This document shows, in pieces, positions 62,613 through 64,000 of a DNA stretch of 64,000 bases. A program made the translations under genes and the position numbers. The first letter of the stretch is position 1. Each line of letters opens with the position of its first letter. Origin of the DNA: Desulfovibrio sp. TomC (lineage in GTDB: Bacteria > Desulfobacterota > Desulfovibrionia > Desulfovibrionales > Desulfovibrionaceae); contig NZ_JSEH01000010.1 in the NCBI RefSeq assembly GCF_000801335.2, positions 1 through 64,000 of the forward strand. Direction: 5' to 3'. A model generated the notes under the pieces. It was given only the letters and a program-made list of their open reading frames with translations. It was not told the origin of the DNA and ran no database searches.

Positions 62613-64000
62613 ATGTCGCCAAGCATTTCCGATTTTCCCAAGGCCCTTTTTGAGGTGCTTGAAACCGACAAGCTCCAGCGTCGTTTTCTGGAAGCCCTGG
62701 TCGAATTCCAGAACGTGGAACGCGGTTCGCTGTGGATCAAGCGCCCCGACGGCTACCAGTGCATCGAGGCCACCGGCGACGAAGCCGACCGGCTGGTGGG
62801 GTTTCTCGTGCCCAGGGGCAAGCCGAGCATTGTCGGCTGGGTCATCGAAAACGGCCAGATGACGATTGCCGAACCCGGCAAGGACAAGCGCCATTTCAAG
62901 GAGGCGGAATCGGGCATGGACGTCAAGTCCACGCTCATTTTGTGCTACCCGTTGGTGCTCAAGGACGGCGACGTCTACGGCGCGGTGGAAATCATCGACA
63001 CGGCCCACGGCGGCAGCCGGCTCAATCTGTCCAAGGAATATCTGGAGCTGCTCGAAGAATTCGTGGCCATCGGCTCCATTGCCCTGGGCAACGCCCTGGC
63101 CTTTGCCGACCAGAAAAAAGAGACCCAAAAGCTCAAGCGCATCATCGGCGAATTTCGCGGCGAAACGCCGCTGGTGGGAAAAAGCCCGGCCTTCAAGACC
63201 GCGCTCGATGCCGCCGCCAACTACGCCCGCACCGATTTCCCGGTGCTCATCACCGGCGAATCCGGCACCGGCAAGGAACTCTTCGCCCGGGAAATCCACC
63301 GCCTAAGCCCGCGCAAGGACAAGCCGTTTCTGGTGCAAAACGTCTCGGCCATCCCGGACACGCTGCTGGAATCGGAATTGTTCGGCTATAAAAAGGGGGC
63401 CTTTACCGGGGCCGACCGCGACAAGATCGGCCTGTTCGAGGCCGCCAACGGCGGCACGGTCTTTCTCGACGAAATCGGCGATATGCCGCTTGGCTTGCAA
63501 GCCCGCATCCTGCGCGTCCTCCAGGAAAACGAGATCAAACCCCTGGGGGGGGCCGAAACCCGGCAGGTGGACGTGCGCGTCATCTCGGCCACCAACTGCG
63601 ACCTGCCCCGGGCCATTGCCGGCGGCGTCTTTCGCGAGGATCTCTTCTACCGCTTAAACGTCCTGCCGCTTCGCCTGCCGGCGCTGCGTGAACGCCCGGA
63701 AGACATCCCGGAACTCCTTGACTATTTCCTGGCCCGCGACGCCGCCCGGCTGGGGTTGCCGCCAAAGAGCTTCTCGGCCAAGGCCAAACGCGCACTGTGC
63801 CAACGGCCGTTGCCGGGCAACGTGCGCGAGATGGAAAATCTCGTGCGCTTCCTGCTGGCCACCGTGTCCGGCCCGGTCATCGACGAGGAGGATATCCCGT
63901 CGCCCATCGAACACGGCGACCCGGGCCAGACGCTGACTCCCTGTCCGGCCCCGGACCAGGACGCGGCCAAGGACGGAACAGCGGGCGCATCCGCTGCCTC
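62613..64000 (+). CDS. GAF-domain sigma-54-dependent activator (3' end outside window)
   Basis: Open to the window edge: 462 codons from ATG 62613. GAF domain at about 15-165 (NVERGSLWIKRPDGYQCIEATG, AVEIIDTAHGGSRLNLSKEYLELLEEFVAIGSIALGNALA). AAA+ domain with Walker A GESGTGKE (215-222), the intact sigma-54 contact loop GAFTGA (262-267) and Walker B GGTVFLDEIGDMP; FREDLFYRLNVLPLRLPALRER and RPLPGNVREMENLVRFL follow. The Fis HTH is beyond the edge. Similar in layout to NifA/NorR-type regulators. Signal unknown; GAF domains bind small ligands or cofactors. Confidence 0.9.
   Translation, partial: MSPSISDFPKALFEVLETDKLQRRFLEALVEFQNVERGSLWIKRPDGYQCIEATGDEADRLVGFLVPRGKPSIVGWVIENGQMTIAEPGKDKRHFKEAESGMDVKSTLILCYPLVLKDGDVYGAVEIIDTAHGGSRLNLSKEYLELLEEFVAIGSIALGNALAFADQKKETQKLKRIIGEFRGETPLVGKSPAFKTALDAAANYARTDFPVLITGESGTGKELFAREIHRLSPRKDKPFLVQNVSAIPDTLLESELFGYKKGAFTGADRDKIGLFEAANGGTVFLDEIGDMPLGLQARILRVLQENEIKPLGGAETRQVDVRVISATNCDLPRAIAGGVFREDLFYRLNVLPLRLPALRERPEDIPELLDYFLARDAARLGLPPKSFSAKAKRALCQRPLPGNVREMENLVRFLLATVSGPVIDEEDIPSPIEHGDPGQTLTPCPAPDQDAAKDGTAGASAA

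Overview
The window is a high-GC, gene-dense bacterial chromosome segment. It most likely comes from a sulfate-reducing deltaproteobacterium of the Desulfovibrionaceae (Desulfovibrio/Solidesulfovibrio type). The evidence is a small FMN-binding protein that closely resembles the one known from Desulfovibrio vulgaris Miyazaki, a DVU0524-type gene next to flgM, the sulfide-dependent (His-type) Thi4, the two-subunit glycine decarboxylase, and several sigma-54-type regulators. I see no plasmid or phage backbone, rRNA or CRISPR array. The only RNA gene found is tRNA-Gly(CCC).

Layout. 1-4.1 kb holds secreted or hypothetical proteins (Gly/Pro-rich partial gene, DUF2092, methyltransferase-like, arylsulfotransferase, coiled-coil). 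4.3-9.7 kb holds housekeeping genes on the plus strand (gatB, mtnA, thi4, der). 9.7-12.3 kb is a minus-strand pair, nadK plus a DUF89/ARMT1-like gene. 12.5-23.9 kb is a flagellar block: flgF-flgG-flgA-flgH-flgI-flgJ(M23)-flgN-flgK-flgL-csrA-fliW on the minus strand, converging on a plus-strand DVU0524-type gene and flgM. A good sigma-54 (-24/-12) site precedes flgF, and sigma-28 sites precede the DVU0524-type gene and flgM. The order suggests sigma-54-driven basal body genes, FlgM/FliA timing and CsrA/FliW post-transcriptional control. 24.1-34.7 kb holds tRNA-Gly and the classical translation and RNA cluster rimP-nusA-ylxR-infB-DUF503-rbfA-nrnA-truB-rpsO-pnp. 34.8-42.8 kb is a minus-strand series: a B12-type radical SAM gene of lower GC, a glycine-zipper lipoprotein, a MEMO-family gene, a large TPR protein, a sensor-less sigma-54 activator and a FlgC/FlgG-like rod protein.

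42.9-50.1 kb holds a lipoprotein, a benzoylformate-decarboxylase-like enzyme, a hybrid histidine kinase, folE2 with a long structured leader, nikR and a methyltransferase. 50.3-55.9 kb is the glycine cleavage cluster gcvH-gcvPA-gcvPB-lpd followed by a Tat-exported ATC-hydrolase-like protein. 56.3-64 kb holds maf, an AT-rich mrr restriction gene, the divergent FMN-binding protein/Rrf2 pair, a lower-GC glycosyltransferase, a DMT exporter, a CYTH enzyme, an orphan small protein behind a sigma-54-like site, and a GAF-AAA+ sigma-54 activator that runs off the right edge.

The most unusual items are: (i) a family of about 190-bp intergenic elements with palindromic inverted ends, three copies placed just downstream of genes plus a possible fourth; (ii) Asp-box-like motifs in the inserted domains of FlgK and FlgL; (iii) a DUF89-like gene translationally overlapped with NAD kinase; (iv) a rod-binding FlgJ domain fused to an M23 endopeptidase; and (v) a sigma-28 promoter whose spacer is a perfect palindrome.
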